Assembly (NCBI RefSeq): GCF_019468465.1
Contig: NZ_CP080519.1
Span: forward strand, 5,412,001-5,476,000
DNA length: 64,000 nt
Reading direction: 5' to 3'
Origin: Amycolatopsis sp. DSM 110486
GTDB lineage: Bacteria > Actinomycetota > Actinomycetes > Mycobacteriales > Pseudonocardiaceae
The notes under the pieces were generated by a model. The model was not told where the DNA came from. It ran no database searches and saw nothing but the letters and a program-made list of their open reading frames with translations. Below, piece after piece: positions 33,143-41,655 of this stretch; the first letter of the stretch is position 1, and every line of letters begins with the position of its first letter. The position numbers were made by a program, and so were the translations under genes.

Positions 33143-34855
33143 TCAGCGACCGATCCGGAGGTCGACGATCGGCAGCCGCAGTGCGCCGGGCGCCGTCGTC
33201 GGTACGGTCGGCTTGAGCGGCGCCACCGGAGTGATCCGGCGATAAGCCGAGCCCAGAGCCGGGCGGGGATCGGCCTCGCCCTTGTTCGGCCACAACGCCA
33301 TCGCGCGTTCGGCCTGGGCGGTGATCGTCAGCGACGGGTTCACGCCCAGGTTGGCCGAGATCGTCGAGCCGTCGACGATGTGGAGGCCGGGGTGGCCGTA
33401 GACGCGCTGGTAGGGGTCGACGACGCCGGTGTCGGGGGAGTCGCCGATGGTGCAGCCGCCGATGAAGTGGCCGGTGATCGGGGTGTTGGCGAGGTCGGTC
33501 CAGGCGCCCTGCGGGAGGCCGCCGATCTTCGCGGCGACGCGGCGGGTCACGTCGTGGCCGGCCGGGATCCAGTCGGGGCTCGGTTCGCCGCTGCCTTGAC
33601 GAGTGGTCATCCGGCGGCCGAGCAGGCCCCGTTTCGTGTACGTGGTCACGGAGTTGTCGAGCGTCTGCATCACGAGCAGGCCGATCATGCGTTCCGACCA
33701 GTGCCGCGGGTTGTGCAGGCGCGGCAGCTGGCGCCAGCGTCGAGCCAGTTCGCGAAGCCCCAGCGCCCACCGGCGTTTGCCGGGTTCGGCGTCCACGAGG
33801 ACGGTGGCCATGAGGCCCATGACGTTGCTGCCCTTGCCGTAGCGCACGGGCTCGACGTGGGTGACGGCGTCCGGGTGGATCGACGACGTGATGGCGACGC
33901 CGCGCGTGTAGTCGGTGTCCTTGCGCAGCGAACGGGCGGCGAGCACGGCCTCGGAGTTGGTGCGCGCCAACAGGCCGAGGCGCGGTGACAAGCCCGGGAG
34001 CGTGCCGTCGTCGCGGAGCTGGTGCAGGAGCCGTTGTGTGCCCAGGGCCGCGGCCGAAAAGACGACCTCGCGCGCGGTGAAGGTGCGCCGGCCGCGCCGG
34101 ACCCAGCGGCCGGTGCGCTCGGTGTCCACCGCGTAGCCGCCGTCGACCGGGCGCACGGAGACCACCGTCGTCAACGGGTGGACCTCGGCGCCGGCCTGTT
34201 CGGCGAGGTAGAGGTAGTTCTTCACCGTGGTGTTCTTCGCGCCGACGCGGCAGCCGGTCATGCACTCGCCGCAGTGGGTGCAGCCGCGCCGCGCGGGGCC
34301 GGCGCCGCCGAAGAACGGGTCCGGGGTCTCTTCGCCCGGGTGCGAGCCGAAGTACACGCCGACGGGCGTGCGGCGGTAGGTGTGGCCGATGCCCATGTCG
34401 TCCGCGACTTCGCGCAGCACCTCGTCGGCCGGCGTCGTGAGCGGGTTCTCGACGACGCCCAGCATGCGTTTGGCCTGGTCGTAGTAGGGCGCCAGCTCGT
34501 CCTTCCAGTCCGTGATGTGCGCCCACTGCTTGTCCTGGTAGAACGCGTCCGGCGGCTCGTACAGCGTGTTCGCGTAGACGAGCGAACCACCTCCGACGCC
34601 GGTGCCGCTCATCACGAAGGTGTTCTTCAGCAGGGTCAGCCGCTGGATGCCGTACAGGCCGAGTTTCGGGGCCCACAGGTATTTCCGCAGGCGCCACGAC
34701 GTCTTGGCGAACTCGTCGTCGGCGAAGCGGCGCCCGGCCTCCAGCACGCCGACGCGGTAACCCTTCTCCGTGAGCCGCAACGCCGTGACGCTGCCGCCGA
34801 ACCCCGAACCGATCACGAGCACGTCGTAGTCGGAGTTCGAGACCGTGCTGTTCAA
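33143..34855 (-). CDS. GMC-family oxidoreductase (ChoD / cholesterol-oxidase-like)
   Basis: A 570-residue FAD oxidoreductase. The ADP-binding motif is VLVIGSGFGGSVTALRLTEKG (residues 12-32). Other landmarks are GVGGGSLVYANTLYEPP, a Cys-rich ARRGCTHCGECMTGC segment, and the C-terminal GCTIGDSPDTGVVD region with NPSLTITAQAERAM. The Cys motif and overall sequence match mycobacterial ChoD-type proteins, so a sterol or terpenoid alcohol is a likely substrate. TTG 34855 follows AGGGTGG and lies 2 nt past the stop of the monooxygenase gene, so the two are co-translated. No other steroid-catabolism genes are present, and oxidase versus dehydrogenase activity cannot be told. Confidence 0.82.
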   Translation of the reverse strand: MNSTVSNSDYDVLVIGSGFGGSVTALRLTEKGYRVGVLEAGRRFADDEFAKTSWRLRKYLWAPKLGLYGIQRLTLLKNTFVMSGTGVGGGSLVYANTLYEPPDAFYQDKQWAHITDWKDELAPYYDQAKRMLGVVENPLTTPADEVLREVADDMGIGHTYRRTPVGVYFGSHPGEETPDPFFGGAGPARRGCTHCGECMTGCRVGAKNTTVKNYLYLAEQAGAEVHPLTTVVSVRPVDGGYAVDTERTGRWVRRGRRTFTAREVVFSAAALGTQRLLHQLRDDGTLPGLSPRLGLLARTNSEAVLAARSLRKDTDYTRGVAITSSIHPDAVTHVEPVRYGKGSNVMGLMATVLVDAEPGKRRWALGLRELARRWRQLPRLHNPRHWSERMIGLLVMQTLDNSVTTYTKRGLLGRRMTTRQGSGEPSPDWIPAGHDVTRRVAAKIGGLPQGAWTDLANTPITGHFIGGCTIGDSPDTGVVDPYQRVYGHPGLHIVDGSTISANLGVNPSLTITAQAERAMALWPNKGEADPRPALGSAYRRITPVAPLKPTVPTTAPGALRLPIVDLRIGR

Positions 34856-34857
34856 GA

Positions 34858-36315
34858 TCAGGCCACCACCCTGAAGTCGGCCGGGTCGAGCACCCGGGTC
34901 CTGCGGTCGTATTCGGTCACCAGACCGGGCCAGTTGGTGCTCACGCGCCCGTCGGCCTGGCGGTACCAGCTCGTGCACGCGCTCCACACGCTGTGGCCCA
35001 GCCGCTGCTGCACCTCGCGGTCGTAGCGCTCCTCCACCTCGGGCCGCACGTCCACATAGGACACCCCGGGCCGCGCGAGCTGTTCCACGGCCTGGCGGAT
35101 GTAGCGCGCCTGCCGCTCGATCATATAGATGATGGAGCCCGCGCCGAGGTTGGTGTTGGGGCCGTAGACGCAGAACAGGTTGGGGAACCCGGGCACCGTC
35201 ATCCCCAGGTACGCGCGGGCGCCGCCGCGCCACGCGTCGTCGAGACTGCGCCCGTCGAGTCCCAGCACCTTCATCGAGCCGAGGAAGTCGGTGGCGTTGA
35301 AGCCGGTGCCGTACACGATCACGTCGGCTTCGTGCTCCACGCCGTCTTCGGTGCGTACTCCACGCGGCGTGATCTCGCGGATCCGGCCGGTCTCGACCTC
35401 GACGTTCGGCTGCGCGAGCGCGGGCAGGTAGTCGTTGGTGAACAGGATCCGCTTGCAACCCAATGGGTACTTCGGCGTCAGCTTCCGCCGCAGCGCGCGA
35501 TCCTTGATGTGCTTGTGCCGCAGCTGGGCCGTCCGCAGCTCGAAGGCTTTCGCCAGCGCGGGGTGGCGCGTCATCGCGTAGGTCGCGTACTCGGCGAGCA
35601 GGAAGATCCGCAGGCGGCCGAGCAGCTGCGTCGCCGGGAGGCGTTCGAACAGGCGCTTCTGCCAGCGCGCGTACCGCGTGTCGTTCTTGGCCATGATGTA
35701 GGGCGCCGTGCGCTGGAAGATCGTGAGCCGGGCGGCGCGTTTCTGCAGCTCGGGCACGAACTGGATCGCGCTCGCCCCGGTGCCGATCACGGCGACGCGC
35801 TTGCCATCGAGGTCCGCCTCGTGGTTCCACAACGCGGAGTGGAACGCCACGCCCTCGAAGCTGTCGCGCCCCGCGATGTCGGGCAGCACCGGCCGCGACA
35901 GCTGCCCGACCGCCGGCACGAACACGTCGGCCTCGAACGTCTCGCCCCCTGCCGTCTCGACGCGCCAGCGGCCCTCGTCGAACGTCGCGGCCGTCACCTC
36001 CTGGCCGTAGCGGATGTGGGGGCCGAGGTCGTAGTCGGCCACCACGCGCTTGAGGTAGGCGTGGATGTCCGGCTGCATCGAGAACCGCTTGGGCCAGTGG
36101 GGGTTGGGCGCATAGGAGAACGAGTACAGCGGCGACGGGATGTCGCACGCCGCGCCGGGGTAGGTGTTCTCGCGCCACACCCCGCCGGGCTCGTTCGCGC
36201 GCTCGAGGATCGTGAAGTCGTGGAAGCCGGCGCGCTTCAGTTCGATCGCCGTGCCGACCCCGCCGAACCCGGTGCCCACGATCAGCACCGACGGCGTCCT
36301 TGCCGTGTCTCCCAT
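34858..36315 (-). CDS. flavin-containing / Baeyer-Villiger-type monooxygenase
   Basis: A 485-residue flavoprotein. The FAD-binding GxGxxG is VLIVGTGFGGVGTAIELKRAG (about residues 10-30). WRENTYPGAACDIPSPLYS is the Baeyer-Villiger/FMO fingerprint region. The NADPH-binding motif is VAVIGTGASAIQFVPEL. FHSALWNH stands where the FxGxxxHxxxW motif of Baeyer-Villiger enzymes lies, in diverged form. It should insert oxygen into a ketone or oxidise a terpenoid. ATG 36315 sits against AGG with short spacing; GTG 36333 or GTG 36357 in the same frame are possible starts. The GMC oxidoreductase gene follows after 2 nt, so alcohol oxidation and oxygenation may be sequential. Confidence 0.85.
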   Translation of the reverse strand: MGDTARTPSVLIVGTGFGGVGTAIELKRAGFHDFTILERANEPGGVWRENTYPGAACDIPSPLYSFSYAPNPHWPKRFSMQPDIHAYLKRVVADYDLGPHIRYGQEVTAATFDEGRWRVETAGGETFEADVFVPAVGQLSRPVLPDIAGRDSFEGVAFHSALWNHEADLDGKRVAVIGTGASAIQFVPELQKRAARLTIFQRTAPYIMAKNDTRYARWQKRLFERLPATQLLGRLRIFLLAEYATYAMTRHPALAKAFELRTAQLRHKHIKDRALRRKLTPKYPLGCKRILFTNDYLPALAQPNVEVETGRIREITPRGVRTEDGVEHEADVIVYGTGFNATDFLGSMKVLGLDGRSLDDAWRGGARAYLGMTVPGFPNLFCVYGPNTNLGAGSIIYMIERQARYIRQAVEQLARPGVSYVDVRPEVEERYDREVQQRLGHSVWSACTSWYRQADGRVSTNWPGLVTEYDRRTRVLDPADFRVVA

Positions 36316-36396
36316 CCTGAGCAAGTTACTCACGCGTCCGTCGCGGTGGAAGGACACGAACGGTCAGATAATCGAGAATTCCGGCCAGTGCCGGGA

Positions 36397-37485
36397 TTAC
36401 GCGGCAAGCACCTGGATGTCGTGACGCAACCCGGGTTCGGCCCAGGTCAGCAGACGCTTGCCGGAGCTTTCCAACGCGGCTGTGTCGCGCTTCGGCAGCC
36501 GTTCGTACGGCGTGAGCACGAGCGTGGCCGCGTCGCGGGTGGTCTTGAGGTCCCAGGCGCCCTTCACGAAGCCGCCGACGAGCAGTGTGCCCTTGACCAG
36601 ACCGTTCTGGCTGATCACGCGCTTGCGGTGCTCGTCGCGGATCACGCGCGTGCGGTCGGCGTAGGAGAGCAGCGGCTGGTCGAACGGCGCCAGCAACCGC
36701 GGCGGCGCGGGCACGTCCTCGCCGGGCAGCGTCGCGCCGGGCAGGTCGTAGAGCGTGCGGCCGGCGTAATCGACGTACGTGCGCAAGTCCATCCCGTCGA
36801 CCACTTCACCGAGCTTCGTGAGACCCGACCACGCCTGCGCGTCGGCCACCGTCGCCGGGCCGAACGCCGCGAGGTAGCGCCGCACGAGCTGTTCGGCCGA
36901 GGACACGGCCTCGCTGCCGGCCAGCCAGCGGTCCGCGAGCTGGTAGGTCGGCTGGCCGGCCTGGCCCCACACGCCGCGCGGCGGGATCTGCACCAGCGGC
37001 AGGAGGCAGCGCGCCAGGTGCATCAACGCGTCGCTCTCGCGCTCGGGCCACTTCTCGGCGAGCGCGGCTCCCAGCTGCGCGCTCGTGTGCGGGCGGTCCG
37101 CGAGCAGTTCGCGCGTCACGGCGGCCACCTCGCCGTGGTCGAGGCCGGCCACGCGGGCCGCGTGCAGCGTGTTCGTGCGGAGGTCGCGGTCCATGATCGG
37201 CTGCACGAGCGGGCGCCACGCCAGCGCGTCGGCCGCCGTCACGAGGTGCACGGTGCCGCGCATCAGCACGATCCGCGCCACGCTGCGGTCCAGGAGCAGC
37301 TTCGCCAGGTCGTGCGGCTTGAAGCCGTGCAGCCGCGCCCACAGCGCGTAGTACGGCGGGAACGGCGCCTGCGCCTGCAATCCGGCGAGGTGCTCGACGG
37401 CCGCCAGTGCCGGCATCGACGCCCGGCGCAGCAGCAGCTGCCGATCCATCGTCGCGCGGTTGAGGGCTCGCAGACTCAGCTTCAT
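36397..37485 (-). CDS. winged-helix DNA-binding protein, AlkZ-like DNA glycosylase family
   Basis: A 362-residue HTH_42/AlkZ-family protein. It has the N-terminal pattern LSLRALNRATMDRQLLLRR followed by HLAGLQAQAPFPPYYALWARL. The QAQ motif corresponds to the catalytic QxQ/QxD of the AlkZ and YcaQ glycosylases, which unhook interstrand crosslinks or remove bulky alkylated bases. The middle contains the winged helices (RTNTLHAARVAG to LADRPHTSAQLGAAL) and FGPATVADAQAWSGL. ATG 37485 is chosen because upstream codons (MSAMPITLGR) are not conserved. Members outside biosynthetic clusters (AZL) have housekeeping or unknown repair roles. It is divergent from the AraC gene with an 81-nt gap. Confidence 0.78.
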   Translation of the reverse strand: MKLSLRALNRATMDRQLLLRRASMPALAAVEHLAGLQAQAPFPPYYALWARLHGFKPHDLAKLLLDRSVARIVLMRGTVHLVTAADALAWRPLVQPIMDRDLRTNTLHAARVAGLDHGEVAAVTRELLADRPHTSAQLGAALAEKWPERESDALMHLARCLLPLVQIPPRGVWGQAGQPTYQLADRWLAGSEAVSSAEQLVRRYLAAFGPATVADAQAWSGLTKLGEVVDGMDLRTYVDYAGRTLYDLPGATLPGEDVPAPPRLLAPFDQPLLSYADRTRVIRDEHRKRVISQNGLVKGTLLVGGFVKGAWDLKTTRDAATLVLTPYERLPKRDTAALESSGKRLLTWAEPGLRHDIQVLAA

Positions 37486-37566
37486 GCGCCCGAGCGTAAT
37501 GGGCATTGCGGACACAATACGTCCTCAACGAGCACAGCCGAACTGACCTGATCCATAATTCCGGCC

Positions 37567-38616
37567 ATGGCAGAGCTGGCAGCCCCCGCGGTCCGCGACT
37601 GGGACTTCCCCCGCGGCACCGCCAGCGTCCTGCTCATGCTCGGGTTCGCCGAGGACCACGGCGTGCCCGCCGAAAAGCTGGTGCCGGGCACCCCGCGTGA
37701 AGCGCTGACCGGCCCCGATCGGCAGGTCGACGCGCGGCAGGAGCTGGCCGTGGTGCGCGCCGTCGCCACGCACACCGGCGGTGGCGACGACGTCGCTCTC
37801 GAACTCGGCCGCCGCTATCGCGTGACGACGTTCGGCATCTTCGGCTTCGCGTGTATCAGCAGCCCGACGATGCGCGACGCGATGCTGTTCGCGTTGCGCT
37901 ACCTGGACTTGAGCTTCACGTTCTGCATCCCCCATGTGGAGCTGGACGCGGAGGGGATCAGCCTGGTGCTCGACGATTCGCGCGTACCCGCCGACGTCTC
38001 GCGGTTCCTCGTGCTGAGGGACCTCGCCGCGATCCACACCGTGATGCGCGACCTGCTGCCGGGGATTTCCCCACGGAGCCTGGAGTTCCGGCATTCGGCA
38101 CCATCGTCGACGAGGTCCTATGTGGACACCTTCGGCGTCGAGCCGGTATTCGGCGCCGAGCGCCACCGCGCCGGCTTCGACCCCGCGTTCCTCACCATGC
38201 CGTTGCCGCAGGCCAACGAACAGACCGTGGCCCTGTGCGCCGCCCAGTGCGACGCCCTCGTGGCCCGTCGCCGCGAACGGTCCGGCATCTCCCAGCTCGT
38301 GCGAGAACGCCTGGTGCGCCTGGGCGGCGTCGACGCCGGCATGGACGAGATCGCGCGCCAGCTCACCGTCAGCCCGCGCACACTGCGCCGCCGGCTCACC
38401 GACGCCGGCACCGGCTACCGCCAGCTCGTGGACGAGGTCCGCCAGACGCTCGCCGAGGAAATGCTCGACACCGGCGCGTTGTCCGTCGAAGATGTCGCGC
38501 TGCGCCTGGGTTACGCCGAGGCGTCGAGCTTCATCTACGCGTTCAAACGGTGGACGGGGACGACTCCGGCGGCCTACGCGCGTCGTTCCGCTCCGCGAGC
38601 ACGGCCGGGTAGGTGA
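37567..38616 (+). CDS. AraC-family transcriptional regulator
   Basis: A 349-residue regulator. The N-terminal about 210 residues are the arabinose-binding-like domain of the OruR/ArgR-type AraC subfamily (TFGIFGFACISSPTMRDAM, then HRAGFDPAFLTMPLPQANEQT). The two helix-turn-helix motifs at about 255-335 read MDEIARQLTVSPRTLRRRL and VEDVALRLGYAEASSFIYAFKRWTG. This subfamily commonly activates a neighbouring catabolic gene. The monooxygenase-GMC pair lies nearby, though not immediately adjacent. A -10-like CATAAT lies just before the ATG at 37567. Its 3' end overlaps the convergent TetR gene by 74 nt. Confidence 0.88.
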   Translation: MAELAAPAVRDWDFPRGTASVLLMLGFAEDHGVPAEKLVPGTPREALTGPDRQVDARQELAVVRAVATHTGGGDDVALELGRRYRVTTFGIFGFACISSPTMRDAMLFALRYLDLSFTFCIPHVELDAEGISLVLDDSRVPADVSRFLVLRDLAAIHTVMRDLLPGISPRSLEFRHSAPSSTRSYVDTFGVEPVFGAERHRAGFDPAFLTMPLPQANEQTVALCAAQCDALVARRRERSGISQLVRERLVRLGGVDAGMDEIARQLTVSPRTLRRRLTDAGTGYRQLVDEVRQTLAEEMLDTGALSVEDVALRLGYAEASSFIYAFKRWTGTTPAAYARRSAPRARPGR

Positions 38617-39208
38617 CCTCGATCAGGCCCATGATCGATTCCACGAGGAAGGTCCGCAGCTCGGCGCGGTTCAGCGTGCCGCGGATCAGCCATTCGCGAG
38701 ACGCCGCGCGCAACATCCCGCCGTACGACCGGATCATCGCGCGCAGCTCTTCCCGGCCCTCGGTGACGTCGGTCATCAGGGCCCCGGCCAGCACGCGGTC
38801 GGCCGCGACGTCGTCGGCCTCCAGCATGATCCGCTCGATCTCGGGGTCACGGCCGGCGGACTCCGGGCCGATCGCGGTGAGCCACGCGTCGCGGTTGCGG
38901 TCGACCACGTCGATCCAGCGCTCGATGCCGACCTCCAGCCGGCGCCGTACGGGGCCTTCGGGCAGCGACTCGACCACGGGCGCGGGCACGATCATCATCT
39001 GCCGCACGACCTCGAGGTAGAGCTCGCGCTTGCCGCCGAAGTAGTGGTTGATCAGGGGCCTCGCCACCCCCGCGGCCGCCGCGATGTCCGAAGTGGACAC
39101 TGACGCGTAGCTGCCGGCCCCGAACAGGCGCCGTGCCACCGCGAGGATCTCGGCCCTGCGCTCGGCCGGTTCCAGCCGGCGCCGCGTGGGCCGGGTTCCG
39201 GTGCTCAT
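38543..39208 (-). CDS. TetR-family transcriptional regulator
   Basis: A 221-residue TetR repressor. The N-terminal HTH (about residues 17-65) reads RRAEILAVARRLFGAGSYASV then TSDIAAAAGVARPLINHYF. The remainder is the ligand-binding helical domain. ATG 39208 is used. Downstream it overlaps the AraC gene on the other strand. Upstream, 31 nt before the start, lies a perfect 8-1-8 palindrome that is almost certainly its operator and shows autoregulation. The palindrome sits in the gap shared with the small Cys-containing protein at 39405, which may also be controlled. Confidence 0.88.
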   Translation of the reverse strand: MSTGTRPTRRRLEPAERRAEILAVARRLFGAGSYASVSTSDIAAAAGVARPLINHYFGGKRELYLEVVRQMMIVPAPVVESLPEGPVRRRLEVGIERWIDVVDRNRDAWLTAIGPESAGRDPEIERIMLEADDVAADRVLAGALMTDVTEGREELRAMIRSYGGMLRAASREWLIRGTLNRAELRTFLVESIMGLIEVTYPAVLAERNDARRPPESSPSTV

Positions 39209-39238
39209 CGTGCCAGCCTTCTCGTCCTCCGTCCTGCT

Positions 39239-39255
39239 GTCAACAAGTTGTTGAC
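39239..39255. promoter_or_regulatory. TetR-type operator (perfect palindrome)
   Basis: GTCAACAA-G-TTGTTGAC is a perfect 17-bp palindrome in the 196-nt divergent gap between the TetR gene and the gene at 39405. Its size and symmetry fit a TetR dimer site. Confidence 0.75.
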
Positions 39256-39404
39256 CGCACGTAAAGACCGTGTACCACTGTTGTGTGTGACGGTATTTCT
39301 ACATCGACTCGGTCCGTTATTGAACCGGAACAACCGGCCGGTAACTTCGCCGCCCACTGGGACGACGGATCGAACGGGGGCTGGGCGCGGTGGGGTAGGA
39401 GCAG

Positions 39405-39710
39405 ATGAGCGATGCGGAGGGTGGCACGACTCGGCCTGCGGGCCGCTGGGTCAGCGTGCGCTTGCAGCACCGCCAGGTGCGCGTGGACGAACCCTGCTGC
39501 GCGGGCGAGTGCCGCGGTGAGTGCTCGGCGGACCTGTCCTACGACGGCATCGTCATCAGCAACTACGACGAGGGCGCGCTCGTCAGCGAGCGCTGGATCC
39601 CGCTGGGCGCCGAACCGAGCGAAGAAGACGACGAGGTCCTGATCGAGCAGCTGCGCGCCGCCATGCTCTGGCAGGCGCGCCGGCCGCCGAAGACCACGAC
39701 GGGGGAGTGA
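39405..39710 (+). CDS. small hypothetical protein with a Cys cluster
   Basis: A 101-residue protein beginning at ATG 39405 behind GTAGGAGC. No signal peptide or membrane segment is seen. The middle reads VDEPCCAGECRGECSADLSY, four Cys in a C-C-x3-C-x3-C arrangement that could bind a metal or be redox active. It is followed by an acidic C-terminal half (PSEEDDEVLIEQLRAAMLW). I do not recognise the family. Codon use and ribosome site support a real gene. It stands alone between the TetR operator region and a terminator, divergent from the TetR gene. Confidence 0.7.
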   Translation: MSDAEGGTTRPAGRWVSVRLQHRQVRVDEPCCAGECRGECSADLSYDGIVISNYDEGALVSERWIPLGAEPSEEDDEVLIEQLRAAMLWQARRPPKTTTGE

Positions 39711-39712
39711 AT

Positions 39713-39740
39713 CGCCGCCGGGCGGGACTTTCCGGCGGCG
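39713..39740. terminator. bidirectional hairpin between the small protein gene and paaR
   Basis: CGCCGCCGG (39713-39721) pairs with CCGGCGGCG (39732-39740) across a 10-nt loop, between convergent genes ending at 39710 and 39767. Confidence 0.65.
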
Positions 39741-39766
39741 AGTGTCACCTCGGCAGGCTCTGCGGT

Positions 39767-40360
39767 TCAGGCGCGCAGGCCGTCGAACGCCATCTTGCAC
39801 ACCGCGTCCGCCAGCTCCTCACCCGACGAGCCGCGGCGCGGCCGGTACCACTCGATCAGCGAGTTCACCGTGCCGAACAGCAGCCGCGCGGCGACGGCGG
39901 GGTCGATGTCCGGCCGCACGTCACCCTCGGCCTCGGCCTGCTTGACCAGATCCGTCACCAGGCGGTCGAACTCGCGCCGGCGGGCCAGCGCCGAACGCTC
40001 CACCTTCGTGTTGCCGCGCACGCGAAGCAGCAGCGTGACGAACGGCAGCCGGTCGGCGAGCACCAGCACACTGCCGCGCACGAGGTGCTCCAGCCGGTCG
40101 ATCGCGCGCCCGTCGAGCTGCTCGGTGGACGCCGCGATCTCGAACAGTCCGTCGAGTGCCCGGTCCACCGACAGCCGCAGCAGTTCTTCCTTGCTGCGCA
40201 CGTGGTGGTAGATCGCCGACTTCGTGATGCCCAGCTTGCGCGACAGGTCTTCCATGCTGGTGCCGTCGTAGCCGCGCTCGTTGAACAGCTTCACCGCGAC
40301 CTGCAGCAAAGACTCCAGGTCGTACCCGGGCCGTCCCCGCCGGGCCGGAGGGGTCGTCAC
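39767..40360 (-). CDS. paaR: TetR-family regulator of phenylacetate genes (PaaR-like)
   Basis: A 197-residue TetR repressor. The HTH is in residues about 10-60 (LLQVAVKLFNERGYDGTSMEDLSRKLGITKSAIYHHV, given here as contiguous helices 1-3), with the ligand domain after. GTG 40360 overlaps the paaK stop codon (GTGA), so it is co-translated with the ligase. In actinobacteria a TetR protein in this position represses paa genes and is released by phenylacetyl-CoA. The inverted repeats in the paaI-paaZ gap are the likely binding sites. Name assigned from context plus family, not from direct similarity search. Confidence 0.82.
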   Translation of the reverse strand: MTTPPARRGRPGYDLESLLQVAVKLFNERGYDGTSMEDLSRKLGITKSAIYHHVRSKEELLRLSVDRALDGLFEIAASTEQLDGRAIDRLEHLVRGSVLVLADRLPFVTLLLRVRGNTKVERSALARRREFDRLVTDLVKQAEAEGDVRPDIDPAVAARLLFGTVNSLIEWYRPRRGSSGEELADAVCKMAFDGLRA

Positions 40361-41655
40361 GTCTTGTCTCGTTCGTCGATCACGCGCCGCATTTTGCCAA
40401 CCGACCGCTCCAGCGTGTCCGGCTCCACCACATCGACACCCACCGTCACGCCGACGCCGTCCTTCACACCCGCGATCAACGCCGCCGCCGCAGCCGCTCG
40501 CGCGTCCGCCGACGCGTCGTGACGCGCCTCCACCCGCACGGTCAGGTGGTCCAGCCGGCCCCGCGTCGAACGCACCAGCTGGAAGTGCGGGCTCAGCGCG
40601 TCGGTCTGCAGCACGATCTCCTCGATCTGTGTCGGGAAGACGTTGACGCCACGCAGGATGATGAGGTCGTCGCTGCGCCCGGTCACCTTCTCCATGCGCC
40701 GGAACGCGGGCCGCGCCGTGCCCGGCATCAGCCGCGTGAGGTCGCGCGTGCGGTAGCGGATGATCGGCAGCGCCTGCTTCGTCAGCGACGTGAACAGGAG
40801 CTCGCCCTGCGCGCCCGACGGCAGCACCTCTTCGCTGAACGGGTCGATCACCTCGGGGAAGAAGTGGTCCTCCCAGATGTGCAGGCCGTCCTTGGTCTCC
40901 ACGCACTCCTGCGCGACACCCGGCCCCATCACCTCGGACAGTCCGTAGATGTCCACGGCGTCGAGCGCGAAGCGTTCCTCGATCTCCGCGCGCATCTGCT
41001 CGGTCCACGGCTCGGCGCCGAAGATGCCGACCTTCAGTGAACTCGCCCGCGGGTCCACGCCCTGGCGCTCGAACTCGTCGAGCAGCGTGAGCATGTACGA
41101 CGGCGTGACCATGATGATCTCGGGCTTGAAGTCGGTGATCAGCTGCACCTGGCGCGCGGTCATGCCACCCGACGCCGGGATCACGGTGCAGCCGAGCTTT
41201 TCCGCTCCGTAGTGCGCGCCGAGCCCGCCGGTGAACAGGCCATAGCCGTAGGCCACGTGCACCTTGTGGCCGGGGCGCCCGCCGGCCGCGCGGATCGAGC
41301 GCGCCATCACGGTCGCCCACGTGTCGATGTCGTCCTCGGTGTAGCCGACGACGGTCGGCTTGCCCGTGGTTCCGCTGGACGCGTGGATGCGCCGGATGTC
41401 CTGCTGCGGGACGGCGAACATGCCGAACGGGTAGTTGTCGCGCAGGTCCGCCTTGGTGGTGAACGGGAACTTCGCGAGGTCGGCCAGTTCCTTGCAGTCG
41501 TCCGGGTGCACGCCCGTCTCGTCGAACTTCTTGGTGTAGAAGGGCACGTTGGCGTACGCGTGCCGCAGTGTCCATTGCAGACGCATCAGCTGGAGGGCGG
41601 CGAGCTCGTCGACGCTGATTCTTTCGACAACACTGTCCGGCGTTGTACTTTTCAT
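40357..41655 (-). CDS. paaK: phenylacetate-CoA ligase
   Basis: A 432-residue adenylate-forming ligase that activates phenylacetate to phenylacetyl-CoA with ATP. The P-loop motif is HASSGTTGKPTVVGYTEDD (about residues 95-113). The middle has the hinge and adenylate contacts IFGAEPWTEQMR and YGLSEVMGPGVAQEC. The C-terminal lid carries GRSDDLIILRGVNVFPTQIE. Length and motif order match PaaK. ATG 41655 overlaps the paaI stop (ATGA) and its own stop overlaps paaR. It carries out the first step of the pathway encoded on both sides of the divergent promoter. Confidence 0.95.
   Translation of the reverse strand: MKSTTPDSVVERISVDELAALQLMRLQWTLRHAYANVPFYTKKFDETGVHPDDCKELADLAKFPFTTKADLRDNYPFGMFAVPQQDIRRIHASSGTTGKPTVVGYTEDDIDTWATVMARSIRAAGGRPGHKVHVAYGYGLFTGGLGAHYGAEKLGCTVIPASGGMTARQVQLITDFKPEIIMVTPSYMLTLLDEFERQGVDPRASSLKVGIFGAEPWTEQMRAEIEERFALDAVDIYGLSEVMGPGVAQECVETKDGLHIWEDHFFPEVIDPFSEEVLPSGAQGELLFTSLTKQALPIIRYRTRDLTRLMPGTARPAFRRMEKVTGRSDDLIILRGVNVFPTQIEEIVLQTDALSPHFQLVRSTRGRLDHLTVRVEARHDASADARAAAAAALIAGVKDGVGVTVGVDVVEPDTLERSVGKMRRVIDERDKT

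Noticed and set aside
33143..36178. A 1011-codon frame seeming to fuse a N-terminal unknown part to the GMC oxidoreductase
   Set aside because: The N-terminal part is a shadow of the monooxygenase gene. The true GMC gene starts at TTG 34855, just after the monooxygenase stop.
39331..39352. Half-sites like those of the paa operators (GGCCGGTAA) upstream of the gene at 39405
   Set aside because: Spacing and the second half-site do not match O1 or O2; probably chance in GC-rich DNA.
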